NCBI GenBank assembly: GCA_012032855.1
Contig: JAAUQA010000118.1
Span: forward strand, 1 to 8,325
Length of the DNA: 8,325 nucleotides
Direction of reading: 5' to 3'
Origin: Candidatus Competibacteraceae bacterium
Lineage (GTDB): Bacteria > Pseudomonadota > Gammaproteobacteria > Competibacterales > Competibacteraceae
The notes under the pieces are model-generated. The model did no database searches, was not told the origin of the DNA, and saw nothing but the letters and a program-made list of their open reading frames with translations. Both the position numbers and the translations under genes were made by a program. Shown in pieces: positions 1 through 8,325 of this stretch (positions are counted from its first letter, which is position 1; every line of letters starts with the position of its first letter).

Positions 1-331
1 GCGATCTTTATCATTGTCTCTGCTTAACTTTCCCATAATTTTTAAATGCTTGCGTACGTATCTTATACGAGTCCTTCGAAATCCAATAACCCACAACCAG
101 CGCAACAAACTGAGACAGTTCACTGCAGCTAATAAAACAAACCAAAACCAAAGAAATAAGTAAATCTTTTCGTTAAAAAAAGTTTATTGGAAGGACGCAC
201 TGCAACGTGTGCCTGTGAATATTGCCCATTTGCTGTATTTCAAAGTCACACAAAGTAACAATAGGGAATTGCTTTGACAATATTTTGTTCTTGCCCGTTA
301 CAATACTGTTTATCATTTCGTAACCGTACAG
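1..331 (-). CDS. Innexin (animal gap-junction protein), C-terminal fragment, frameshifted
   Basis: Innexins are four-helix membrane proteins that form gap junctions and hemichannels in invertebrate animals; no bacterial role is known. Read on the minus strand from about 331, the translation starts LYGYEMINS, then FPIVTLCDFEIQQMGN, IHRHTLQCVLPINFF and NEKIYLFLWFWFV. This is the innexin second extracellular loop with its two conserved cysteines (codons at 248-250 and 197-199, 16 residues apart), followed by TM4 (about 165-85). A basic tail including RYVRKHLKIMGK runs off the left edge. The frame changes once, in the A7 run at 175-181: six A would keep the protein open from CVLPINFF into NEKIY, so one base looks inserted. 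About 110 residues are visible, with no intron. The stretch is AT-rich (about 35-40% G+C by eye) unlike the rest of the window. The tail resembles lophotrochozoan innexins, which is a recollection rather than a search result. The family call is strong; its origin is open. Confidence 0.88.
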
Positions 332-334
332 ACC
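329..334. other. Breakpoint between animal-like and bacterial transposon sequence
   Basis: Innexin homology on the minus strand (LYGYE) ends at about 331. Tn3 transposase homology on the plus strand (TYLGFRRATN) begins at 332-334. The two unrelated homologies abut within a few bases, and base composition changes at the same place. No inverted repeat, target duplication or transposon end is visible at the join, so it does not look like a transposition boundary. It is either an assembly or library chimera or a true junction. Confidence 0.6.
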
Positions 335-1342
335 TACCTGGGATTCAGAAGAGCAACGAACACGGATTTTAATGAGCTGACTGCCTGGTTAGTTCAACGA
401 GCGCTGGAACACGACAAACCCACACTGCTGCTGCAATTGGCTTGCGAACAGCTTCACCGCCAGCAGATTGTACGCCCCGGAATCACCGCTTAGAGCGGAT
501 GTTGCCAGAGCACGCCAACACGCACAGGAAGCCACCTACCGGCTATTAATGCCGATTCTAACGCCGAGTCGTTGCCGCTGGCTGGATGCGTTACTAGACC
601 CTGAAGCAGAGGGCGCGCGAACACGATTGGCTTGGCTGCGCGCCCCAGCAACGGCAGCAAATGCACAACAAATCTTGATGGTATTGGAGAAAATCGCGTT
701 TCTTCACGACAATGGAGTCATGGAATGGGACGTATCGATACTCAATCCCAATCGGCTTAACCTCCTGGCGCAACTCGGTCGCACGGCCAATAATCAGTCG
801 TTGCAACGTTATGTGAAAAAGCGCCGCTATCCGGTACTGGTGGCGTTTCTCAAGCAGGCGCTACACACGCTGACTGACGAAGTGGTTGAGATGTATGACC
901 AGTGTCTTTGGGCGTGTTACACCGACGCCAAGCGTGAGCTAAAGGATTTACAACAGCGCGCGGCCCGCACTGTCAATGAGAAGCTTCATCTATTGCGCAC
1001 CCTGGGCGAGATACTCCTGAACCCGGACATCGACGACGCGAAAGTGCGAGAAAACAGTTTTCGCCGGGTACCCGAAGCGACCTTGCACGCGGCGCTGACC
1101 GAAATGGAACACTTGATCCGTCCCAAAAACGATGCTTATGTCGATTTTTTCGGCAAGCGTTACAGTTACATACGACAGTTTGCGCCGACGTTTTTATCCC
1201 GCCTGGCATTTCACTCCTATCATGATAGCGACCCGTTATTACAGGCCATTGCTTTGCTGCATGGACTGGATGCCAGCAAGCCACGTCAACGCATACCGGA
1301 CAAGGCGCCGTTGAGGTTTGTGCCTGACCCTTGGCGTGCTTA
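332..1342 (+). pseudogene. Tn3-family transposase, internal fragment (remnant)
   Basis: This encodes an internal part of a Tn3-family TnpA transposase of the type with an N-terminal DUF4158 domain. The visible order is TYLGFRRATN, LTAWLVQRALEHDKPTLLLQ, IVRPGIT, ARARQHAQEATYRLL, EKIAFLHDNGVMEWDVSILN, FFGKRYSYIRQFAPTFLS, then LRFVPDPWRAY. Full-length members have nearly 1000 residues; only about 337 are here. Both the extreme N-terminus and the whole catalytic DDE region are missing, so it cannot be active. Two single-base losses are needed to keep frame, near 487 (restoring ITR-LERM) and near 501 (restoring RM-VARARQ). After that the frame is open from about 502. The 3' end is cut by the IS630 element, whose left end supplies the stop codon at 1350-1352. 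The 5' end is cut at the junction with innexin sequence. A methionine in this frame at 468 lies inside the domain and is not a real start. Confidence 0.85.
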
Positions 1343-1357
1343 TAGCATTTGAAGGGG
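1343..1357 (+). repeat. IS630 left terminal inverted repeat
   Basis: The sequence TAGCATTTGAAGGGG matches the inverted right end TAGCAATCGAAGAGG at 12 of 15 positions. It is preceded by TA at 1341-1342. The repeat overlaps the last codons of the truncated Tn3 reading frame and introduces its stop. Confidence 0.8.
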
Positions 1358-1405
1358 GACATAGGACACAATAGGGATTGGCAAAGAAACTGACAGGAGC
1401 CTGCG

Positions 1406-2289
1406 ATGGCTGGTCCGTATAGTGATGATCTTCGTCTCAAGGCGGTTGCTGCGGTTGACCGTGGTGTGCGCAAAAGCCAGGTGAGTCGGCTGTTTCAGAT
1501 CAGTCGCAATACCTTGGATTTATGGCTCAAGCGCCGGGCGCAGACGGGGTCTGTGAGCGCCACACGGGTGTACCCGCGGGGCCCGCAACCGAAGATTGAC
1601 GACCTGGAGGCATTTGGCCAGTTTGCCCAAGCTCACGGCCAGCTCACCCAACAAGCGATGGCGGTGCACTGGGCGCAGCAGGGGGGTGCGACGGTCAGCG
1701 ACCGGACCCTTGGCAAGGCGCTGAAGCGTATTGGGTTCACCCGTAAAAAAAGACCTACCGTTACCGCGAACGCGACGACGCGCAACGCTGTGCCTTCCTT
1801 GAGCAAGTAACCCGGTATGCGCCGGATGAGCTGGTATATGTGGACGAATCGGGCGCCGATGACACCGAGGACTCCGCGTATGGCTGGTGCCACCGGGCCG
1901 AGCGGTTTTACGCTGAAAAACGCGGCCATCGCACCTGTCGTATCAGTATGATCGCTGGGTGGTGTAACCGCCAGGTCGTCGCGCCTATGACCTTTCAAGG
2001 CTACTGCGATACCCGGTTGGTCGAGACCTGGGTCAACCGTTTGCTAGTGCCTGCCCTCACCCCGGGGCAGGTCGTCATCATGGATAACGCCCGGTTCCAT
2101 CACGCCGCCGTCATTAGGGAACTGATTGAGGCTGCCGGTTGCCGGCTGCTCTTCTTACCCCCGTATTCGCCCGACCTCAACAAGATTGAGAAGTTTTGGG
2201 CACGGCTGAAGCGGTACTTACGAAAAACACTCCATCAGTTTGAACACTTTTGGGACGCCGTCGATCATGCCTTCAGAGCCCTGTCTTAA
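1406..2289 (+). CDS. IS630-family transposase, two frames joined by a -1 shift
   Basis: This is the DDE transposase that cuts and pastes the surrounding element at TA sites. The first frame starts at ATG 1406, with a good ribosome-binding site (AGGAG at 1395-1399, six bases before the start). It encodes a helix-turn-helix domain (YSDDLRLKAVAAVDRG, then SQVSRLFQISRNTLDLWLK) and ends at 1810. The catalytic domain lies in the -1 frame from about 1750: RERDDAQRCAFLEQ, YVDESGADD, IMDNARFHHA, FLPPYSPDLNKIEKFWARLK. Joined at the A7 run the product is about 294 residues with catalytic D147, D227 and E262; the last two are 34 residues apart, the family's D34E spacing. All three catalytic residues and the domain order are intact, so it would be active if the frames are joined. 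The split may be a programmed frameshift, as in some relatives, or a one-base loss from an A8 run, which would read RKKKTY. Confidence 0.88.
1745..1751 (+). other. A7 run at the transposase frame change (possible slippage site)
   Basis: Seven A residues followed by G sit exactly where the two transposase frames must be joined. The zero frame reads CGT AAA AAA AGA; the -1 frame reads AAG ACC TAC, which continues the conserved protein. Slippage of the ribosome or of RNA polymerase on this run would make the fused enzyme. A sequencing loss of one A gives the same picture, and indels occur elsewhere in this window, so the regulatory reading is uncertain. Confidence 0.4.
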
Positions 2290-2292
2290 CTA

Positions 2293-2307
2293 CCTCTTCG
2301 ATTGCTA
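2293..2307 (-). repeat. IS630 right terminal inverted repeat
   Basis: Read on the minus strand this is TAGCAATCGAAGAGG, the partner of the left repeat at 1343-1357. It lies just after the transposase stop codon (2287-2289) and is followed by TA at 2308-2309. Confidence 0.8.
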
Positions 2308-2309
2308 TA

Positions 2310-2524
2310 AAACCACGACGACCAATGATTATATCCGGGGTGTTAAAGTTCATAGCTGGCAACCATTTCATGGGAAATTATGGCAACGTAATTATTGGGA
2401 ACACGTGGTGCGCAACGAATCCGAATTGAATCAAATCCGGGAGTACATTCAACACAATCCTGCCCAGTGGGAAACGGATCGTCTTTACAGGTGCGACATA
2501 CCTAACCAATCAGGACGATCTTGA
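2310..2524 (+). pseudogene. REP-associated / IS200-like (Y1) transposase, C-terminal remnant
   Basis: The last 70 or so codons of a REP-associated tyrosine-type transposase are visible: KTTTTNDYIRGVK, PFHGKLWQRNYWEHVVRNES, then REYIQHNPAQWETDRLY, ending at a stop at 2522-2524. The WQRNYWEH..RNE block and the YI.xNP motif are typical of the C-terminal part of this family. The N-terminal part, with the HUH metal-binding motif, is absent, because the IS630 element ends immediately upstream. The reading frame is open back to an ATG at 2240, but that ATG lies inside the IS630 transposase gene in another frame and is not a credible start. These enzymes are around 150-250 residues long, so this is a non-functional stub. 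No REP palindrome was recognised nearby. Confidence 0.75.
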
Positions 2525-2553
2525 AATAGGATCATCAAATTTCGCGGCGTGGT

Positions 2554-2581
2554 TTGATAACGCTGTCCAGGTCGATACACT
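2554..2581 (+). promoter_or_regulatory. Possible sigma-70 promoter for parE
   Basis: TTGATA (2554-2559, five of six matches to the -35 consensus) is followed after 16 bases by TACACT (2576-2581, four of six to the -10 consensus). Transcription would start near 2588 and leave a leader of about 34 nt before the parE ATG. The 97-base gap between the transposase remnant and parE is the only place for a dedicated promoter. The call rests on consensus alone. Confidence 0.35.
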
Positions 2582-2595
2582 ATCGCCCGTTATCA
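2555..2595. repeat. 8-bp inverted repeat in the parE leader
   Basis: TGATAACG (2555-2562) and its exact reverse complement CGTTATCA (2588-2595) flank 25 bases that include the candidate -10 box. It could be an operator or the stem of a leader RNA, or simply chance. It has no U-tract and is not a terminator. Confidence 0.3.
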
Positions 2596-2621
2596 GCACT
2601 CACAGCAGACAAACAGGACGC

Positions 2622-4508
<1,887 letters not shown>

Positions 4509-4517
4509 CGGATGGGC

Positions 4518-5405
4518 TTAGGGTTGCGCCGGTTTGCTGGCGAGAGCTAACGCTTGCTGAGGTGCTCGAATGGTGATTACGGCGACTCCGGCAAGCGTCA
4601 TGGCACCACCCAACATCAGCTTCCAGGTCAAGGTGTCGCCCCAGATTACAACTCCGAAAAAAACCGCTAATACCGGGGTGAGGAGCATTAGTGGGGCGGT
4701 TACGCTGACCGGATGGCGCCCCAATAAATAGTAGACGATCCCATGCCCAACCAGAGAAGCACCGATGGCGGAGTAAGCGGGCATGGCGTAATCCAACCAG
4801 GTTGCCGACCGCAACACAGCTAATTGATTCTGCTCCAATAGCAACGACAGCAACATCATGCTGGGAGTGGCGATCAACGCGATCCAAGCTTGCAGGGTGA
4901 ACACACTGACCCCCTGCAAACGACGCATCATGATGGTAGCAATGGCCATCACCAAGGCCGCGGAGATAGTGAAAAACAGCGCATCCGGATGATTGAACAC
5001 AATGGGATCGAAACCGATCACCATGACCCCGCAAAACGCGCAAGCAATGCCCACGATGCGTCGCCAGCCCAAGGTTTCGCGTAAAAACAGCACGGCCAAG
5101 ATGGCTGAAAACGGCACATACAGTTGCGCCGCAATGGCGATTGATGACACATCGCCGGCGGCCGCCAAACCGGCGAAAATCAGCCCGAAATGAAAGATGC
5201 CCAAAACAACTCCCACGCCTAGAACGCCTTTCATCTGACCGGGTATCCAACGTAGGAAAGGCAGCAACAGAACCAACAAGAGGCTGAACCGAAGTGCGGT
5301 AAACAGTAACGGGGAGAAATGTTCCAGCCCGGATTTACCGGCAATGAAATTGAACGCCCAGGCGGTATTAGCCAGTAAGGCTAAGGCAAGATCAATTGGA
5401 TTCAT
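4518..5405 (-). CDS. EamA/DMT-family inner-membrane transporter
   Basis: This encodes a drug/metabolite transporter superfamily permease of 295 residues, the usual size for proteins with two five-helix EamA repeats. Helices begin at once (LALALLANTAWAFNFIAGK) and recur along the whole protein. Examples are LLVLLLPFL, GVVLGIFHFGLIFAGLAA, FSAILAVLFLRETLGWRR, APLMLLTPVLAVFFGVVIWG and the last helix near LMLGGAMTLAGVAVITI. The segment FLRETLGWRR.VG.A..F.GV closing the first repeat is typical of EamA. The substrate cannot be read from sequence; relatives export amino acids, nucleotides or other metabolites. ATG 5405 is preferred to an in-frame TTG directly before it. The start lies 13 nt after the stop of the upstream reductase with no strong ribosome-binding site, so it is probably translated from the same transcript by coupling. 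The frame is intact, one of the few genes here without an indel. It converges on parE. Confidence 0.9.
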   Translation of the reverse strand: MNPIDLALALLANTAWAFNFIAGKSGLEHFSPLLFTALRFSLLLVLLLPFLRWIPGQMKGVLGVGVVLGIFHFGLIFAGLAAAGDVSSIAIAAQLYVPFSAILAVLFLRETLGWRRIVGIACAFCGVMVIGFDPIVFNHPDALFFTISAALVMAIATIMMRRLQGVSVFTLQAWIALIATPSMMLLSLLLEQNQLAVLRSATWLDYAMPAYSAIGASLVGHGIVYYLLGRHPVSVTAPLMLLTPVLAVFFGVVIWGDTLTWKLMLGGAMTLAGVAVITIRAPQQALALASKPAQP

Positions 5406-5418
5406 CAATAACGGCGTC

Positions 5419-6478
5419 TCAGCCGATCAGCAACTCACTGGAGTCCGGCAAGGTGGCGATAAACTCGTCGCCCATCAATTGAGACGGCGTATAACTACCG
5501 CCCGGCGGGGGTTCGTGGGCTAACCGCTCAACCACAGCTAATGCCCCGAACACAGTGACATCATAACCGTTGGCGGTGCGGATGCGGGCCGTCTTGGTGA
5601 CGCCTGCTGCATTACGCACCTCGCCCCAGACAAACGCGGGACGTTGTTGACGGTGTTCTTCATCCGGCCCTCTTAGGCGTTTTCCCAGTTGTTGTTGTAA
5701 CATGCCCTGCACCCACCGCCACCCCAATAATGGGCGTAGATAGTTCAGGCTTTTTAAAATCTTCAGCATGGATGACGAGCTGGGGATATAGGTTTCGATA
5801 TTGGCGATACCGGTCGTGCGGTAGCCGCTGGCAATATCACCCCAGGGAATGGTCAAAGCGTCTTTCTCGCCGATGCCGAAATCGATGCGGCGGGTAGCAT
5901 AGGCTAAAGGAACGGTTACGATTTTCCCATCGCGGCGGATTTTTCCACCCTGCGCCAGCCCTTCGATGACCGTTTTCGCTGTGCCCGGACTCAGTTTGGA
6001 CGTGGAGTCGAATCCCAAAGCCAGTTTGATCGGCATCCGGTAACGCAGCTTTCAAACACGCGGCCACGCAATCGGTCGCGAGCACATCGAAACCCACTCC
6101 GGGGCACAGCACAATCCCGGCATTACGGGCTAGTTCGTGTTGTTCGTAAGCATATTCGAAAACATCGATTTCCCCGGTAATATCCAAATAGTGCGTCTTG
6201 CTCAATAAACAGGCTTCCAAAAGGGGAGCGCTGGTGGCAGAAAAGGGACCGGCACAATTCAATACCAGGTGAATGTCGCGTAAATGCCGCACGCTGAGGG
6301 TGGGATCATCCAGCGCAAAAAACCGGCATTCGCAATCCAACTCGCGCGCCAAGGGCAATAATTTGGCCTCGGAGCGACCGGCCAACACGGGGTCCAAGCC
6401 ACGTTTCCAAGCTTCGCGCGCGATGAGTTCGCCGGTGTAGCCGTTAGCGCCGTAGATGAGCCAGCGACGGTCTTTCAT
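5419..6478 (-). CDS. Saccharopine-dehydrogenase-like NAD(P)-binding reductase, frameshifted
   Basis: This is a member of the saccharopine dehydrogenase NADP-binding / trans-acting enoyl reductase group; the substrate is not known. The Rossmann motif GANGYTG is at residues 10-16, followed by LAGRS (32-36), NCAGPF (74-79), YLDITGE (97-103) and CPGVGFDVLATDC (125-137). This N-terminal order is characteristic of the family. The frame breaks near 6032 with an extra base: removing one gives LPDA-IKLALGFDSTS and opens the rest to the stop at 5419. The corrected length is about 352 residues, normal for the bacterial single-domain form. The start at 6478 overlaps the stop of the upstream mipA-like gene as ATGA, so the two are translationally coupled; this excludes the in-frame ATG further upstream. 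The indel is probably an error, because conservation continues across it. Annotation as true saccharopine reductase (lysine metabolism) would be over-interpretation. Confidence 0.85.
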
Positions 6479-7299
6479 CGCGGATTGCGGCGATCCGATT
6501 GTGCGAGGATCCAAGCAATCGCAAAACCGCCGACTACGGTATGGTGGGTTTCCACCAGCGGACTGTCAGCGAATTCAGTTGAAGATAAATCGAAATAACG
6601 CACAAATCCTCCGTACCACAAATCCCCTACCCGGCGGGAAAAGCCCACCGCGAACCGCCATCCCCCGAATCCACCATCTGCTTCGAATGCCGGTCGGTTC
6701 GGGGTCGCGAATCGCGAATCGACACTATAAAAGTAATCGTGATAACGTCCGGTTCCGTACAGCGGCCCCAGCGTCACATCCAGACTCCAGTTACTGTTGG
6801 TTCCGAATCGTTCCTGTTCGTAGCGCAGCCGAGGATTACTCTGCCAGCCTACATCTTCTATTCTAGTAAAATCGCTGGCAATCGCCGCCCGAATCGGTAA
6901 TTCTAGTAAAAAACGGCCTTTATTAGCAGACAGGGCGTACAGCTGATATTTGAGCACCGGACCGATTTCGAGTATGGGATCCAGGTCCGGCATGCCTCGC
7001 CGCAGATCATTATCGTCGCTGCTCACCGGCAGAGAGCCGCTCAGGCTGATGTCCAGTTCCCAGCGCGGACTATCAAACAATTCCCCGGTCACCGCGTCCC
7101 GATCCACTTCCAAATGCTCGCTGCGATAGACGAAGTAGGGAAACGGCAATAACCAATAGTTGCGTTCTTTGGAACCGAGGTAATCCGGGAAAGCAATGCC
7201 GGTAAACCCCAGACCGAGTTCCCAGTAGGCGGGTTTGTCCTCGGCTTGAGCTAGTGATAGCAGCGCCAAGCTCAACAAACCCATGAGATATTTGAACAT
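6475..7299 (-). CDS. MipA/OmpV-family outer-membrane protein
   Basis: This encodes an outer-membrane beta-barrel of the MipA/OmpV family; in Escherichia coli MipA links the lytic transglycosylase MltA with PBP1B in peptidoglycan remodelling. The 274-residue product begins with a clear signal peptide (MFKYLMGLLSLALLSLAQA, cleavage likely after A19) and continues with YWELGLGFTGIAFPDYLGS. Alternating aromatic and polar residues follow, as in a barrel. The C-terminal blocks DYFYSVDSRFATPNRPAF, GWRFAVGFSRR, GGFVRYFDLSST and DSPLVETHHTVVGGFAIAWI are the family signature. ATG 7299 is chosen because it opens the signal peptide and has AGGA nine bases upstream; an in-frame start at 7332 would add eleven residues before the signal. 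It begins 22 nt after the pbpC stop and overlaps the reductase by four bases. The position next to a peptidoglycan synthase suits a cell-wall role, although this is inferred from context. The frame is intact. Confidence 0.9.
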   Translation of the reverse strand: MFKYLMGLLSLALLSLAQAEDKPAYWELGLGFTGIAFPDYLGSKERNYWLLPFPYFVYRSEHLEVDRDAVTGELFDSPRWELDISLSGSLPVSSDDNDLRRGMPDLDPILEIGPVLKYQLYALSANKGRFLLELPIRAAIASDFTRIEDVGWQSNPRLRYEQERFGTNSNWSLDVTLGPLYGTGRYHDYFYSVDSRFATPNRPAFEADGGFGGWRFAVGFSRRVGDLWYGGFVRYFDLSSTEFADSPLVETHHTVVGGFAIAWILAQSDRRNPR

Positions 7300-7321
7300 G
7301 CGTGTATTTCCTATGATAGGG

Positions 7322-8325
7322 CTAGATGCCATCTGCCGGTTTGATCCAAACGTCCACGCTGCTTACCCGGCCCATTTTGTCCATCACCGTGATGCGTGTC
7401 GAGCCTGCGCCATCCGGCTGCCAAGCGGTGCTGCGGCGGTGCGGCGAAGAACGCAGCGGTTTACCGTTGACCAGCCAGCGCAACGGTCGTCGACCGCCGC
7501 TAGCGACCAGTGGTAAATCCTCCAGCCGATCGGCACGGGATTTCAATTCGACTTGCGAACCCGCGACGGGAAAGTCGATCTTGAGCGGTGTAGTTTGCAG
7601 GGATTCCGAATGCGTCCGGAAATAACGCAAGCGCTCGGGTAATTCGCTATGACTAGCCAGCAATACGCCTTCGGGAAGTTCGGAAGGCGTTTGCACGCCG
7701 GAATCAGGTAACAATTCGAAAACTCGAAACAACAGCGGCGCGGCAGTGTTGCGGCCAAAATAACCGGGATTCGGAGAACCGTCCGCCCGTCCTACCCAAA
7801 CACCGCGGTATAATTCTGATCGAACCCCAATGCCCAGGCATCGCGGAATCCGTAGGACGTCCCTGTTTTGTGCGCGATCCGGCGCGCCGATGGAGATGAT
7901 CGGCGGCAACGACAGCGCCCGGCGGCGGAGCCTGCTCCAAAATACGGGTGAGATACCAGCTGGCCGCTGCGCTTAACAGCGGTTGGGAGGAGCCACTGTT
8001 ATCGGTTGCGCTGAATCGCAAGGGCTTCGCTTCACCGCCGTTGGCGATGGCCAGGTACATCGTCACTAAACCGTCTAAGGTCGAACCCACGCCGCCCAGC
8101 ACCATCGGTAATCCCGGTCTGACTTGCGTGTTACGCCAGTATAAGGGTATGCCGCTACGGTGCAGACGCGCGGCGACCCGCCCTGGCCCAGCGCTCCAAA
8201 ACGCCACGGCAGGGATGTTCAAAGAGTCTTGTAGCGCCTCGCGCACACTCAGTGTGCCATGATAAACGTCGCGGAAATTGCTGGGACTGTAATCGCCAAA
8301 ACGAGTCGGCACATCGTCGATCAAG
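7322..8325 (-). CDS. pbpC: Penicillin-binding protein 1C, C-terminal part, frameshifted, cut by window edge
   Basis: PBP1C is a periplasmic, membrane-anchored bifunctional peptidoglycan synthase. Only the end of the transpeptidase domain and the C-terminal domain are in the window; the glycosyltransferase domain and the serine SxxK motif lie beyond the right edge. Visible blocks are DVPTRFGDYSPSNF, EALQDSLNIPAVAF with the SxN motif (SLN, codons 8217-8225), LGGVGSTLDGLV and YLAIANGGE. The KTGTS motif follows (codons 7855-7869), then YGFRDAWALGFDQNY, GVWVGRADGSPNPG and NTAAPLLFRVFELLP. The end (LPLVASGGRRPLRWLVNGKP to the stop at 7322) is the penicillin-binding C-terminal domain (BiPBP_C). Two bases appear lost, near 7882 just before KTGTS and near 7803 just before GVWVGR, so the product spans three frames. 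Because homology continues through both breaks, errors are more likely than decay. It is the first visible gene of the minus-strand run. An alpha-2-macroglobulin gene is often found upstream of pbpC, but it would lie outside the window. Confidence 0.9.

Larger units (their letters stand above)
1343..2307 (+). mobile_element. IS630-family insertion sequence, about 965 bp, near complete
   Basis: The element is bounded by imperfect terminal inverted repeats (TAGCA at the left end, TGCTA at the right) with the dinucleotide TA immediately outside both ends (1341-1342 and 2308-2309), the target duplication expected for IS630. It carries one transposase gene filling most of its length, in the family's usual size class of about 1 kb. 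The inserted DNA interrupts a Tn3 transposase fragment on the left, yet the right flank is a different transposase remnant rather than the continuation of the Tn3 gene. The insertion therefore either hit an older junction or later took part in a deletion. The bases fit well; only the exact outer nucleotide depends on how the TA is assigned. Confidence 0.85.

Noticed and set aside
274..304. TTGACA followed by TACAAT, resembling a plus-strand promoter before the Tn3 fragment.
   Set aside because: The spacing is 19 bases and the whole stretch is innexin coding sequence on the other strand, so the match is most likely chance.
258..1380. A similar short string, CAATAGGG followed by ATTG, near 258-271 and again near 1368-1380.
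   Set aside because: The match is short and imperfect; one copy is in innexin coding sequence and the other in the IS630 leader, and there is no other shared flank.
973..1473. A 166-codon open frame on the minus strand across the Tn3/IS630 boundary.
   Set aside because: It crosses the boundary of two unrelated elements and is antisense to recognisable transposases; the protein has no recognisable domain.
1633..1998. A 121-codon minus-strand frame inside the IS630 transposase.
   Set aside because: It is an antisense shadow of a conserved DDE transposase.
2240..2310. Extension of the REP-type transposase frame into the IS630 element, as if it were a fusion gene.
   Set aside because: These codons overlap the IS630 transposase end and right inverted repeat in another frame; the homology to the REP family begins only after the IS end.
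4509..4517. Possible shared terminator between convergent parE and EamA genes.
   Set aside because: Only nine bases separate the stops and no hairpin with a T tract was seen.

Overview
This window appears to join DNA from two very different sources. Bases 1 to about 331 (minus strand, AT-rich) encode the second extracellular loop, fourth membrane helix and start of the cytoplasmic tail of an innexin, an animal gap-junction protein. From about 332 to the end, everything is bacterial: a mosaic of transposon remnants, then housekeeping and envelope genes typical of a gammaproteobacterium. The phylum-level call rests on the ParE sequence type and on the PBP1C, MipA/OmpV and EamA gene types. A species call is not possible from this alone. 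An invertebrate host with a gammaproteobacterial symbiont or associate, assembled together, is one reading of the mixture.

Layout: (1) 1-331, innexin fragment, minus strand. (2) 332-1342, internal fragment of a Tn3-family transposase, plus strand, broken by indels. (3) 1343-2307, a nearly complete IS630-family insertion sequence with matching inverted repeats, TA at each end and all three DDE residues; its transposase is split into two frames at an A7 run. (4) 2310-2524, C-terminal remnant of a REP-associated (Y1/HUH-type) transposase. (5) 2525-2621, leader with a possible promoter and an 8-bp inverted repeat. (6) 2622-4508, parE, encoding topoisomerase IV subunit B, full length but with two compensating single-base indels. 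(7) On the minus strand, convergent with parE, a tightly packed four-gene run read in the order pbpC (enters from the right edge), mipA/ompV-like, saccharopine-dehydrogenase-like reductase, EamA/DMT transporter. Gaps are 22 nt, a 4-nt ATGA overlap and 13 nt, so it is probably one operon.

The most striking points are the animal innexin abutting bacterial transposon sequence at about 331, and at least nine apparent single-base indels spread over the animal-like, transposon and essential bacterial genes alike. An even spread of indels, many in homopolymers, fits uncorrected long-read consensus errors better than biological decay. A chimeric assembly join at 331 is therefore the default explanation, with genuine transfer in either direction as the exciting alternative. 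No CRISPR array, rRNA or tRNA was recognised.
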